From Petrolisthes cinctipes (taxonomy: Eukaryota > Arthropoda > Malacostraca > Decapoda > Porcellanidae): a stretch of DNA of 64,000 nucleotides. The DNA lies in contig JAWQEG010000084.1 of the NCBI GenBank assembly GCA_033782935.1, positions 1,178,001 to 1,242,000 on the forward strand, in the 5' to 3' direction. Under the pieces are notes generated by a model. The model saw only the letters and a list, made by a program, of their open reading frames with translations. It made no database searches and was not told where the DNA came from. The translations under genes were made by a program, and so were the position numbers. Shown here in pieces: positions 22,402-34,970 of this stretch (its first letter is position 1; the number at the start of each line of letters is the position of its first letter).

Positions 22402-24958
22402 AATTTGAGATATAAACGGGTACAGAAGATGCATGCACATATCGACTTTTGGGCACCTAAAAGATCGATTTTCAGTATGTTTTTGGCCTGTATTTTGAAA
22501 ATACTCTAACACGGAGTAGGCATGTACAGATACCTTCTGGGACCTCTAAATATCGAATTTTCGGGTGTTTTGGGACTGAATTTGAGATATCGATTTTTTG
22601 GCACCTAAAATGTCGATTTTTAGCATGTTTTTAGCCTATATTTTGAAAATATTCTAGCACTGTGTAGGCATGTACAGATTGCTTCTGGGACCCCAAAATA
22701 TTGAATTTTCGGGTGTTTTGAGCCTGAATTTGAGATATAAACGGGTACAGAAGATACATGCACATATTGACTTTGGGCATCTAAAATATCGATTTTCAGC
22801 ATGTTTTGTGCCTGTATTTTGAAAATACTCTAACACTGAGTAGGCATGTACAGATTGCTTCTGGGACCCCAAAATATTGAATTTTCGGGTGTTTTGAGCC
22901 TGAATTTGAGATATAAACGGGTACTGAAGATGCATGCACATATCGACTTTTGTGCACCTAAAAGATCGATTTTCAGTATGATTTGAGCATGTATTTTGAA
23001 AATACTCTAACACGGAGTAGGCATGTACAGATCGCTTCTGGGACCCCTAAATATCGAATTTTCGGGTGTTTTGAGCCTGAATTTGAGATATAAACGGGTA
23101 CTGAAGATGCATGCACATATCGACTTTTGTGCACCTAAAAGATCGATTTTCAGTATGTTTTGAGCATGTATTTTGAAAATACTCTAACACGGAGTAGGCA
23201 TGTACAGATCGCTTCTGGGACCCCTAAATATCGAATTTTCGGGTGTTTTGGGACTGAATTTGAGATATCGACTTTTTGGCACCTAAAAGATCGATTTTTA
23301 GCATGTTTTTAGCCTATATTTTGAAAATATTCTAGCACTGAGTAGGCATGTACAGATTGCTTCTGGGACCCCAAAATATTGAATTTTCGGGTGTTTTGAG
23401 CCTGAATTTGAGATATAAACTGATACAGAAGATACATGCACATATTGACTTTGGGCGCCAAAAATATCGATTTTCAGCATGTTTTGGGCCTGAATTTTGA
23501 AAATACTCTAACACGGAGTAGGCATGTACAGATCGCTTCTGGGACCCCAAAATATCGAATTTTCGGGTGTTTAGGGCCAGAATTTGAGATATAAACGGGT
23601 ACAGAAGATGCATGCAGATATCGACTTTTGGGCACCTAAAAGATCGATTTTCAGTATGTTTTTGGCCTGTATTTTGAAAATACTCTAACACGGAGTAGGC
23701 ATGTACAGATACCTTCTGGGACCTCTAAATATCGAATTTTCGGGTGTTTTGGGACTGAATTTAAGATATCTATTTTTTGGCACCTAAAATGTCGATTTTT
23801 AGCATGTTTTTAGCCTATATTTTGAAAATATTCTAGCACTGTGTAGGCATGTACAGATTGCTTCTGGGACCCCAAAATATTGAATTTTCGGGTGTTTTGA
23901 GCCTGAATTTGAGATATAAACGGGTACAGAAGATACATGCACATATTGACTTTGGGCATCTAAAATATCGATTTTCAGCATGTTTTGGGCCTGTATTTTG
24001 AAAATACTCTAACACTGAGTAGGCATGTACAGATTGCTTCTGGGACCCCAAAATATCGAATTTTCGGGTGTTTTGAGCCTGAATTTGAGATATAAACGGG
24101 TACTGAAGATGCATGCACATATCGACTTTTGTGCACCTAAAAGATCGATTTTCAGTATGTTTTTGGCCTGTATTTTGAAAATACTCTAACACGGAGTAGG
24201 CATGTACAGATACCTTCTGGGACCTCTAAATATCGAATTTTCGGGTGTTTTGGGACTGAATTTGAGATATCGATTTTTTGGCACCTAAAATGTCGATTTT
24301 TAGCATGTTTTTAGCCTATATTTTGAAAATATTCCAGCACTGTGTAGGCATGTACAGATTGCTTCTGGGACCCCAAAATATTGAATTTTCGGGTGTTTTG
24401 AGCCTGAATTTGAGATATAAACGGGTACAGAAGATACATGCACATATTGACTTTGGGCATCTAAAATATCGATTTTCAGCATGTTTTGTGCCTGTATTTT
24501 GAAAATACTCTAACACTGAGTAGGCATGTACAGATTGCTTCTGGGACCCCAAAATATTGAATTTTCGGGTGTTTTGAGCCTGAATTTGAGATATAAACGG
24601 GTACAGAAGATACATGCACATATCGACTTTTGTGCACCTAAAAGATCGATTTTCAGTATGTTTTGAGCATGTATTTTGAAAATACTCTAACACGGAGTAG
24701 GCATGTACAGATCGCTTCTGGGACCCCTAAATATCGAATTTTCGGGTGTTTTGGGACTGAATTTGAGATATCGACTTATTGGCACCTAAAAGATCGATTT
24801 TTAGCATGTTTTTAGCCTATATTTTGAAAATATTCTAGCACTGAGTAGGCATGTACAGATTGCTTCTGGGACCCCAAAATATTGAATTTTCGGGTGTTTT
24901 GAGCCTGAATTTGAGATATAAACGGGTACAGAAGATACATGCACATATTGACTTTGGG
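22402..24958. repeat. 2682 bp offset block, copy 2
   Basis: Second copy of the 19.7-22.3 kb segment. The match breaks at about 24958, where the first copy has gggcatctaaaa and this one gggcaccaaaaa, that is, an A1 against an A2 continuation. Its last part is itself copied again at offset 1817. Confidence 0.8.
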
Positions 24959-27677
24959 CACCAAAAATATCGATTTTCAGCATGTTTTGGGCCTGAATTT
25001 TGAAAATACTCTAACACGGAGTAGGCATGTACAGATACCTTCTGGGACCTCTAAATATCGAATTTTCGAGTGTTTTGGGACTGAATTTGATATATCGATT
25101 TTTTGGCACCTAAAATGTCGATTTTTAGCATGTTTTTAGCCTATATTTTGAAAATATTCTAGCACTGTACAGATTGCTTCTGGGACCCCAAAATATTGAA
25201 TTTTCGGGTGTTTTGAGCCTGAATTTGAGATATAAACGGGTACAGAAGATACATGCACATATTGACTTTGGGCACCAAAAATATCGATTTTCAGCATGTT
25301 TTGGGCCTGAATTTTGAAAATACTCTAACACGGAGAAGGCATGTACAGATCGCTTCTGGGACCCCAAAATATCGAATTTTCGGATGTTTAGGGCCAGAAT
25401 TTGAGATATAAACGGGTACAGAAGATGCATGCACATATCGACTTTTGGGCACCTAAGAGATCGATTTTCAGTATGTTTTTGGCCTGTATTTTGAAAATAC
25501 TCTAACACGGAGTAGGCATGTACAGATACCTTCTGGGACCTCTAAATATCGAATTTTCGGGTGTTTTGGGACTGAATTTGAGATATCGATTTTTTGGCAC
25601 CTAAAATGTCGATTTTTAGCATGTTTTTAGCCTATATTTTGAAAATATTCTAGCACTGTGTAGGCATGTACAGATTGCTTCTGGGACCCCAAAATATTGA
25701 ATTTTCGGGTGTTTTGAACCTGAATTTGAGATATAAACGGGTACAGAAGATACATGCACATATTGACTTTGGGCATCTAAAATATCGATTTTCAGCATGT
25801 TTTGGGCCTGTATTTTGAAAATACTCTAACACTGAGTAGGCATGTACAGATTGCTTCTGGGACCCCAAAATATCGAATTTTCGGGTGTTTTGAGCCTGAA
25901 TTTGAGATATAAACGGGTACTGAAGATGCATGCACATATCGACTTTTGTGCACCTAAAAGATCGATTTTCAGTATGTTTTTGGCCTGTATTTTGAAAATA
26001 CTCTAACACGGAGTAGGCATGTACAGATACCTTCTGGGACCTCTAAATATCGAATTTTCGGGTGTTTTGGGACTGAATTTGAGATATCGATTTTTTGGCA
26101 CCTAAAATGTCGATTTTTAGCATGTTTTTAGCCTATATTTTGAAAATATTCTAGCACTGTGTAGGCATGTACAGATTGCTTCTGGGACCCCAAAATATTG
26201 AATTTTCGGGTGTTTTGAGCCTGAATTTGAGATATAAACGGGTACAGAAGATACATGCACATATTGACTTTGGGCATCTAAAATATCGATTTTCAGCATG
26301 TTTTGTGCCTGTATTTTGAAAATACTCTAACACTGAGTAGGCATGTACAGATTGCTTCTGGGACCCCAAAATATTGAATTTTCGGGTGTTTTGAGCCTGA
26401 ATTTGAGATATAAACGGGTACAGAAGATACATGCACATATCGACTTTTGTGCACCTAAAAGATCGATTTTCAGTATGTTTTGAGCATGTATTTTGAAAAT
26501 ACTCTAACACGGAGTAGGCATGTACAGATCGCTTCTGGGACCCCTAAATATCGAATTTTCGGGTGTTTTGGGACTGAATTTGAGATATCGACTTATTGGC
26601 ACCTAAAAGATCTATTTTTAGCATGTTTTTAGCCTATATTTTGAAAATATTCTAGCACTGAGTAGGCATGTACAGATTGCTTCTGGGACCCCAAAATATT
26701 GAATTTTCGGGTGTTTTGAGCCTGAATTTGAGATATAAACGGGTACAGAAGATACATGCACATATTGACTTTGGGCACCAAAAATATCGATTTTCAGCAT
26801 GTTTTGGGCCTGAATTTTGAAAATACTCTAACACGGAGTAGGCATGTACAGATACCTTCTGGGACCTCTAAATATCGAATTTTCGAGTGTTTTGGGACTG
26901 AATTTGATATATCGATTTTTTGGCACCTAAAATGTCGATTTTTAGCATGTTTTTAGCCTATATTTTGAAAATATTCTAGCACTGTACAGATTGCTTCTGG
27001 GACCCCAAAATATTGAATTTTCGGTTGTTTTGAGCCTGAATTTGAGATATAAACGGGTACAGAAGATACATGCACATATTGACTTTGGGCACCAAAAATA
27101 TCGATTTTCAGCATGTTTTGGGCCTGAATTTTGAAAATACTCTAACACGGAGAAGGCATGTACAGATCGCTTCTGGGACCCCAAAATATCGAATTTTCGG
27201 ATGTTTAGGGCCAGAATTTGAGATATAAACGGGTACAGAAGATGCATGCACATATCGACTTTTGGGCACCTAAGAGATCGATTTTCAGTATGTTTTTGGC
27301 CTGTATTTTGAAAATACTCTAACACGGAGTAGGCATGTACAGATACCTTCTGGGACCTCTAAATATCGAATTTTCGGGTGTTTTGGGACTGAATTTGAGA
27401 TATCGATTTTTTGGCACCTAAAATGTCGATTTTTAGCATGTTTTTAGCCTATATTTTGAAAATATTCTAGCACTGTGTAGGCATGTACAGATTGCTTCTG
27501 GGACCCCAAAATATTGAATTTTCGGGTGTTTTGAACCTGAATTTGAGATATAAACGGGTACAGAAGATACATGCACATATTGACTTTGGGCATCTAAAAT
27601 ATCGATTTTCAGCATGTTTTGGGCCTGTATTTTGAAAATACTCTAACACTGAGTAGGCATGTACAGATTGCTTCTGG
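23770..27677. repeat. 1817 bp period block (about 2.15 copies)
   Basis: Offset 1817 holds from about 23770 to 27677. Shared marks include gacttattggcacc, ttttcgagtg with tttgatatatcg, the short cactgtacag junction near 25165 and 26982, cacggagaaggc, ttcggatgtttag and cacctaagagatcg. Substitutions include attccag against attctag near 24332 and agatctatt against agatcgatt near 26608. Confidence 0.83.
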
Positions 27678-28119
27678 GACCCCAAAATATTGAATTTTCG
27701 GGTGTTTTGAGCCTGAATTTGAGATATAAACGGGTACTGAAGATGCATGCACATATCGACTTTTGTGCACCTAAAAGATCGATTTTCTGTATGTTTTGAG
27801 CATGTATTTTGAAAATACTCTAACACGGAGTAGGCATGTACAGATCGCTTCTGGGACCCCTAAATATCGAATTTTCGGGTGTTTTGGGACTGAATTTGAG
27901 ATATCGACTTTTTGGCACCTAAAAGATCGATTTTCAGCATGTTTTTAGCCTATATTTTAAAAATATTCTAGCACTGAGTAGGCATGTACAGATTGCTTTT
28001 GGAACCCCAAAATATTGAATTTTCGGGTGTTTTGAGCCTGAATTTGAGATATAAACGGGTACAGAAGATACATGCACATATTGACTTTGGGCACCAAAAA
28101 TATCGATTTTCTGCATGTT
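27678..28119. repeat. Standard satellite monomers between duplicated blocks
   Basis: Parts of D, C2 and A2 monomers. This is the first stretch with the ttttctgtatg and ttttctgcatg variants that become common from here to about 58 kb. No gene is present. Confidence 0.8.
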
Positions 28120-30980
28120 TTGGGCCTGAATTTTGAAAATACTCTAACACGTAGTAGGCATGTACAGATCGCTTCTGGGACCCCAAAATATCGAATTTTC
28201 GGGTGTTTAGGGCCAGAATTTGAGATATAAACGGGTACAGAAGATGCATGCACATATCGACTTTTGGGCACCTAATAGATCGATTTTCAGTATGTTTTTG
28301 GCCTGTATTTTGAAAATACTCTAACACGGAGTAAGCATGTACAGATACCTTCTGGGATCTCTAAATATCGAATTTTCGGGTGTTTTGGGACTGAATTTGA
28401 GATATCGATTTTCTGGCACCTAAAATGTCGATTTTTAGCATGTTTTTAGCCTATATTTTGAAAATATTCTAGCACTGTGTAGGCATGTACAGATTGCTTC
28501 TGGGACCCCAAAATATTGAATTTTCGGAGGTTTTGAGCCTGAATTTGAGATATAAACGGGTACAGAAGATACATGCACATATTGACTTTGGGCATCTAAA
28601 ATATCGATTTTCAGTATGTTTTGAGCATGTATTTTGAAAATACTCTAACACGGAGTAGGCATGTACAGATCGCTTCTGGGACCCCCTAAATATCGAATTT
28701 TCGGGTGTTTTGGGACTGAGTTTAAGATATCTATTTTTTGGCACCTAAAATGTCGATTTTTAGCATGTTTTTAGCCTATATTTTGAAAATATTCTAGCAC
28801 TGTTTAGGCATGTACAGATTGCTTCTGGGACCCCAAAATATTGAATTTTCGGGTGTTTTGAGCCTGAATTTGAGATATAAACGGGTATAGAAGATACATG
28901 CACATATTGACTTTGGGCATCTAAAATATCGATTTTCAGCATGTTTTGGGCCTGTATTTTGAAAATACTCTAACACTGAGTAGGCATGTACAGATTGCTT
29001 CTGGGACCCCAAAATATCTAATTTTCGGGTGTTTTGAGCCTGAATTTGAGATATAAACGGGTACTGAAGATGCATGCACATATCGACTTTTGTGCACCTA
29101 AAAGATCGATTTTCAGTATGTTTTGAGCATGTATTTTGAAAATACTCTAACACGGAGTAGGCATGTACAGATCGCTTCTGGGACCCCTAAATATCGAATT
29201 TTCGGGTGTTTTGGGACTGAATTTGAGATATCGACTTTTTGGCACCTAAAAGATCGATTTTTAGCATGTTTTTAGCTTATATTTTGAAAATATTCTAGCA
29301 CTAAGTAGGCATGTACAGATTGCTTCTGGGACCCTAAAATATTGAATTTTCGGGTGTTTTGAGCCTGAATTTGAGATATAAACGGGTACAGAAGATACAT
29401 GCACATATTGACTTTGGGCGCCAAAAATATCGATTTTCAGCATGTTTTGGGCCTGAATTTTGAAAATACTCTAACACGGAGTAGGCATGTACAGATCGCT
29501 TCTGGGACCCCAAAATATCGAATTTTCGGGTGTTTAGGGCCAGAATTTGAGATATAAACGGGTACAGAAGATGCATGCACATATCGACTTTTGGGCACCT
29601 AAAAGATCGATTTTCAGTATGTTTTTGGCCTGTATTTTGAAAATACTCTAACACGGAGTAAGCATGTACAGATACCTTCTGGGATCTCTAAATATCGAAT
29701 TTTCGGGTGTTTTGGGACTGAATTTGAGATATCGATTTTCTGGCACCTAAAATGTCGATTTTTAGCATGTTTTAAGCCTATATTTTGAAAATATTCTAGC
29801 ACTGTGTAGGCATGTACAGATTGCTTCTGGGACCCCAAAATATTGAATTTTCGGAGGTTTTGAGCCTGAATTTGAGATATAAACGGGTACAGAAGATACA
29901 TGCACATATTGACTTTGGGCATCTAAAATATCGATTTTCAGTATGTTTTGAGCATGTATTTTGAAAATACTCTAACACGGAGTAGGCATGTACAGATCGC
30001 TTCTGGGACCCCCTAAATATCGAATTTTCGGGTGTTTTGGGACTGAGTTTAAGATATCTATTTTTTGGCACCTAAAATGTCGATTTTTAGCATGTTTTTA
30101 GCCTATATTTTGAAAATATTCTAGCACTGTGTAGGCATGTACAGATTGCTTCTGGGACCCCAAAATATTGAATTTTCGGGTGTTTTGAGCCTGAATTTGA
30201 GATATAAACGGGTACAGAAGATACATGCACATATTGACTTTGGGCATCTAAAATATCGATTTTCAGCATGTTTTGGGCCTGTATTTTGAAAATACTCTAA
30301 CACTGAGTAGGCATGTACAGATTGCTTCTGGGACCCCAAAATATCTAATTTTCGGGTGTTTTGAGCCTGAATTTGAGATATAAACGGGTACTGAAGATGC
30401 ATGCACATATCGACTTTTGTGCACCTAAAAGATCGATTTTCAGTATGTTTTGAGCATGTATTTTGAAAATACTCTAACACGGAGTAGGCATGTACAGATC
30501 GCTTCTGGGACCCCTAAATATCGAATTTTCGGGTGTTTTGGGACTGAATTTGAGATATCGACTTTTTGGCACCTAAAAGATCGATTTTTAGCATGTTTTT
30601 AGCTTATATTTTGAAAATATTCTAGCACTGAGTAGGCATGTACAGATTGCTTCTGGGACCCTAAAATATTGAATTTTCGAGTGTTTTGAGCCTGAATTTG
30701 AGATATAAACGGGTACAGAAGATACATGCACATATTGACTTTGGGCGCCAAAAATATCGATTTTCAGCATGTTTTGGGCCTGAATTTTGAAAATACTCTA
30801 ACACGGAGTAGGCATGTACAGATCGCTTCTGGGACCCCAAAATATCGAATTTTCGGGTGTTTAGGGCCAGAATTTGAGATATAAACGGGTACAGAAGATG
30901 CATGCACATATCGACTTTTGGGCACCTAAAAGTTCGATTTTCTGTATGTTTTTGGCCTGTATTTTGAAAATACTCTAACA
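28120..30980. repeat. 1327 bp period block (about 2.15 copies)
   Basis: Offset 1327 holds across this stretch. Shared marks are cggagtaagcatg with gggatctctaaat, gattttctggcacc, ttttcggaggttttgag, gggaccccctaaat, gggactgagtttaag and aatatctaatt. The unit is a hexamer plus a C monomer and an A1/D hybrid. The copies differ at gtttttagcc against gttttaagcc near 28445 and 29772. Confidence 0.83.
28481..28656. repeat. A1/D hybrid monomer with cggagg variant (176 bp)
   Basis: It is A1 up to gggcatctaaaatatcg and D from cagtatgttttgagcatg to cggagt. It also carries ttcggaggtttt where ttcgggtgtttt is normal. Copies of this hybrid recur near 29808, 35617, 38448, 41765, 42590, 44092, 45594, 51427, 52929, 54783, 56461 and 57286, making it a useful lineage tag; 38448 reads cggagatttt. 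Confidence 0.85.
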
Positions 30981-31630
30981 CGGAGTAGGCATGTACAGAT
31001 ACCTTCTGGGACCTCTAAATATCGAATTTTCGGGTGTTTTGGGACTGAATTTGAGATATCGATTTTTTGGCACCTAAAATGTCGATTTTTAGCATGTTTT
31101 TAGCCTATAATTTGAAAATATTCTAGCACTGTGTAGGCATGTACAGATTGCTTCTGGGACCCCAAAATATTGAATTTTCGTTTTTTTTTAGCCTGAATTT
31201 GATATATAAACGGGTACAGAAGATACATGCACATATTGACTTTGGGCATCTAAAATATCGATTTTCAGCATGTTTTGGGCCTGTATTTTGAAAATACTCT
31301 AACACTGAGAAGGCATGTACAGATTGCTTCTGGGACACCAAAATATTGAATTTTCGGGTGTTTTGAGCCTGAATTTGAGATATATACGGGTACTGAAGAT
31401 GCATGCACATATCGACTGTTGTGCACCTAAAAGATCGATTTTTAGTATGTTTTGAGCATGTATTTTGAAAATACTCTAACACGGAGTAGGCATGTACAGA
31501 TCGCTTCTGGGACACCTAAATATCGAATTTTTGCGTGTTTTGGGACTGAATTTGAGATATCGACTTTTTGGCACCTAAAAGATCGATTTTTAGCATGTTT
31601 TTAGCCTATATTTTGAAAATATTCTAGCAC
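30981..31630. repeat. Diverged trimer stretch
   Basis: One trimer and the start of another, with more substitutions than its neighbours: cctataatttg near 31110, a T-run replacing ggtgttttg at 31181-31189, cactgagaagg, gatatatacggg and cgactgttgtgc. It ends at the C monomer whose short cactgtacag junction opens the 1670 bp duplication. No gene is present. Confidence 0.82.
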
Positions 31631-33300
31631 TGTACAGATTGCTTCTGGGACCCCAAAATATTGAATTTTCGGGTGTTTTGAGCCTGAATTTGAGATATAA
31701 ACGGGTACAGAAGATATGTGCACATATTGACTTTGGGCGCCAAAAATATCGATTTTCAGCATGTTTTGGGCCTGAATTTTGAAAATACTCTAACACGGAG
31801 TAGGCATGTACAGATCGCTTCTGGGACACCAAAATATCGAATTTTCGGGTGTTTAGGGCCAGAATTTGAGATTTAAACGGGTACAGAAGATGCATGCAGA
31901 TATCGACTTTTGGGCACCTAAAAGATCGATTTTCAGTATGTTTTTGGCCTGTATTTTGAAAATACTCTAACACGGAGTAGGCATGTACAGATCGCTTCTG
32001 GGACCCCTAAATATCGAATTTTCGGGTGTTTTGGGACTGAATTTGAGATATCGACTTTTTGGCACTTAAAAGAGCGATTTTTAGCATGTTTTTAGCCTAT
32101 ATTTTGAAAATATTCTAGCACTGTACAGATTGCTTCTGGGACCCCAAAATATTGAATTTTCGGGTGTTTTGAGCCTGAATTTGAGATATAAACGGGTACA
32201 GAAGATACATGCACATATCGACTTTTGTGCACCTAAAAGATCGATTTTCAGTATGTTTTGAGCATGTATTTTGAAAATACTCTAACACGGAGTAGGCATG
32301 TACAGATCGCTTCTGGGACCCCTAAATATCGAATTTTCGGGTGTTTTGGGACTGAATTTGAGATATCGACTTATTGGCACCTAAAAGATCGATTTTTAGC
32401 ATGTTTTTAGCCTATATTTTGAAAATATTCTAGCACTGAGTAGGCATGTACAGATTGCTTCTGGGACCCCAAAATATTGAATTTTCGGGTGTTTTGAGCC
32501 TGAATTTGAGATATAAACGGGTACAGAAGATACATGCACATATTGACTTTGGGCACCAAAAATATCGATTTTCAGCATGTTTTGGGCCTGAATTTTGAAA
32601 ATACTCTAACACGGAGAAGGCATGTACAGATCGCTTCTGGGACCCCAAAATATCGAATTTTCGGATGTTTAGGGCCAGAATTTGAGATATAAACGGGTAC
32701 AGAAGATGCATGCACATATCGACTTTTGGGCACCTAAGAGATCGATTTTCAGTATGTTTTTGGCCTGTATTTTGAAAATACTCTAACACGGAGTAGGCAT
32801 GTACAGATACCTTCTGGGACCTCTGAATATCGAATTTTCGGGTGTTTTGGGACTGAATTTGAGATATCGGTTTTTTGGCACCTAAAATGTCGATTTTTAG
32901 CATGTTTTTAGCCTATATTTTGAAAATATTCTAGCACTGTGTAGGCATGTACAGATTGCTTCTGGGACCCCAAAATATTGAATTTTCGGGTGTTTTGAGC
33001 CTGAATTTGAGATATAAACGGGTACAGAAGATACATGCACATATTGACTTTGGGCATCTAAAATATCGATTTTCAGCATGTTTTGGGCCTGTACTTTGAA
33101 AATACTCTAACACTGAGTAGGCATGTACAGATTGCTTCTGGGACCCCAAAATATTGAATTTTCGGGTGTTTTGAGCCTGAATTTGAGATATAAACGGGTA
33201 CTGAAGATGCATGCACATATCGACTTTTGTGCACCTAAAAGATCGATTTTCAGTATGTTTTGAGCATGTATTTTGAAAATACTCTAACACGGAGTAGGCA
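31631..33300. repeat. 1670 bp tandem duplication, copy 1
   Basis: Identity with 33301-34970 begins exactly at tgtacagattgc. The preceding bases differ: ctagcac before 31631, agtaggca before 33301. Shared rare marks include agatatgtgcac at 31713 and 33383, gatttaaacggg, ggcacttaaaagagcg, gacttattgg, cctaagagatcg and gatatcggttttttgg. Two substitutions are visible: 31828 (a) against 33498 (c), and 33034 (c) against 34704 (a). Confidence 0.92.
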
Positions 33301-34970
33301 TGTACAGATTGCTTCTGGGACCCCAAAATATTGAATTTTCGGGTGTTTTGAGCCTGAATTTGAGATATAAACGGGTACAGAAGATATGTGCACATATTGA
33401 CTTTGGGCGCCAAAAATATCGATTTTCAGCATGTTTTGGGCCTGAATTTTGAAAATACTCTAACACGGAGTAGGCATGTACAGATCGCTTCTGGGACCCC
33501 AAAATATCGAATTTTCGGGTGTTTAGGGCCAGAATTTGAGATTTAAACGGGTACAGAAGATGCATGCAGATATCGACTTTTGGGCACCTAAAAGATCGAT
33601 TTTCAGTATGTTTTTGGCCTGTATTTTGAAAATACTCTAACACGGAGTAGGCATGTACAGATCGCTTCTGGGACCCCTAAATATCGAATTTTCGGGTGTT
33701 TTGGGACTGAATTTGAGATATCGACTTTTTGGCACTTAAAAGAGCGATTTTTAGCATGTTTTTAGCCTATATTTTGAAAATATTCTAGCACTGTACAGAT
33801 TGCTTCTGGGACCCCAAAATATTGAATTTTCGGGTGTTTTGAGCCTGAATTTGAGATATAAACGGGTACAGAAGATACATGCACATATCGACTTTTGTGC
33901 ACCTAAAAGATCGATTTTCAGTATGTTTTGAGCATGTATTTTGAAAATACTCTAACACGGAGTAGGCATGTACAGATCGCTTCTGGGACCCCTAAATATC
34001 GAATTTTCGGGTGTTTTGGGACTGAATTTGAGATATCGACTTATTGGCACCTAAAAGATCGATTTTTAGCATGTTTTTAGCCTATATTTTGAAAATATTC
34101 TAGCACTGAGTAGGCATGTACAGATTGCTTCTGGGACCCCAAAATATTGAATTTTCGGGTGTTTTGAGCCTGAATTTGAGATATAAACGGGTACAGAAGA
34201 TACATGCACATATTGACTTTGGGCACCAAAAATATCGATTTTCAGCATGTTTTGGGCCTGAATTTTGAAAATACTCTAACACGGAGAAGGCATGTACAGA
34301 TCGCTTCTGGGACCCCAAAATATCGAATTTTCGGATGTTTAGGGCCAGAATTTGAGATATAAACGGGTACAGAAGATGCATGCACATATCGACTTTTGGG
34401 CACCTAAGAGATCGATTTTCAGTATGTTTTTGGCCTGTATTTTGAAAATACTCTAACACGGAGTAGGCATGTACAGATACCTTCTGGGACCTCTGAATAT
34501 CGAATTTTCGGGTGTTTTGGGACTGAATTTGAGATATCGGTTTTTTGGCACCTAAAATGTCGATTTTTAGCATGTTTTTAGCCTATATTTTGAAAATATT
34601 CTAGCACTGTGTAGGCATGTACAGATTGCTTCTGGGACCCCAAAATATTGAATTTTCGGGTGTTTTGAGCCTGAATTTGAGATATAAACGGGTACAGAAG
34701 ATAAATGCACATATTGACTTTGGGCATCTAAAATATCGATTTTCAGCATGTTTTGGGCCTGTACTTTGAAAATACTCTAACACTGAGTAGGCATGTACAG
34801 ATTGCTTCTGGGACCCCAAAATATTGAATTTTCGGGTGTTTTGAGCCTGAATTTGAGATATAAACGGGTACTGAAGATGCATGCACATATCGACTTTTGT
34901 GCACCTAAAAGATCGATTTTCAGTATGTTTTGAGCATGTATTTTGAAAATACTCTAACACGGAGTAGGCA
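33301..34970. repeat. 1670 bp tandem duplication, copy 2
   Basis: Follows copy 1 with no gap. The sequence after it, 34971-34979, is again tgtacagat, and the next base then differs from copy 1. The duplication is therefore bounded by a 9-base shared segment, as expected from one unequal exchange at that point. Confidence 0.92.

Noticed and set aside
31631..34970. Long terminal repeats or another mobile element to explain the 1670 bp direct repeats.
   Set aside because: The copies abut, consist entirely of satellite monomers, and have no target-site duplication, primer-binding site or coding region. Unequal exchange explains them.
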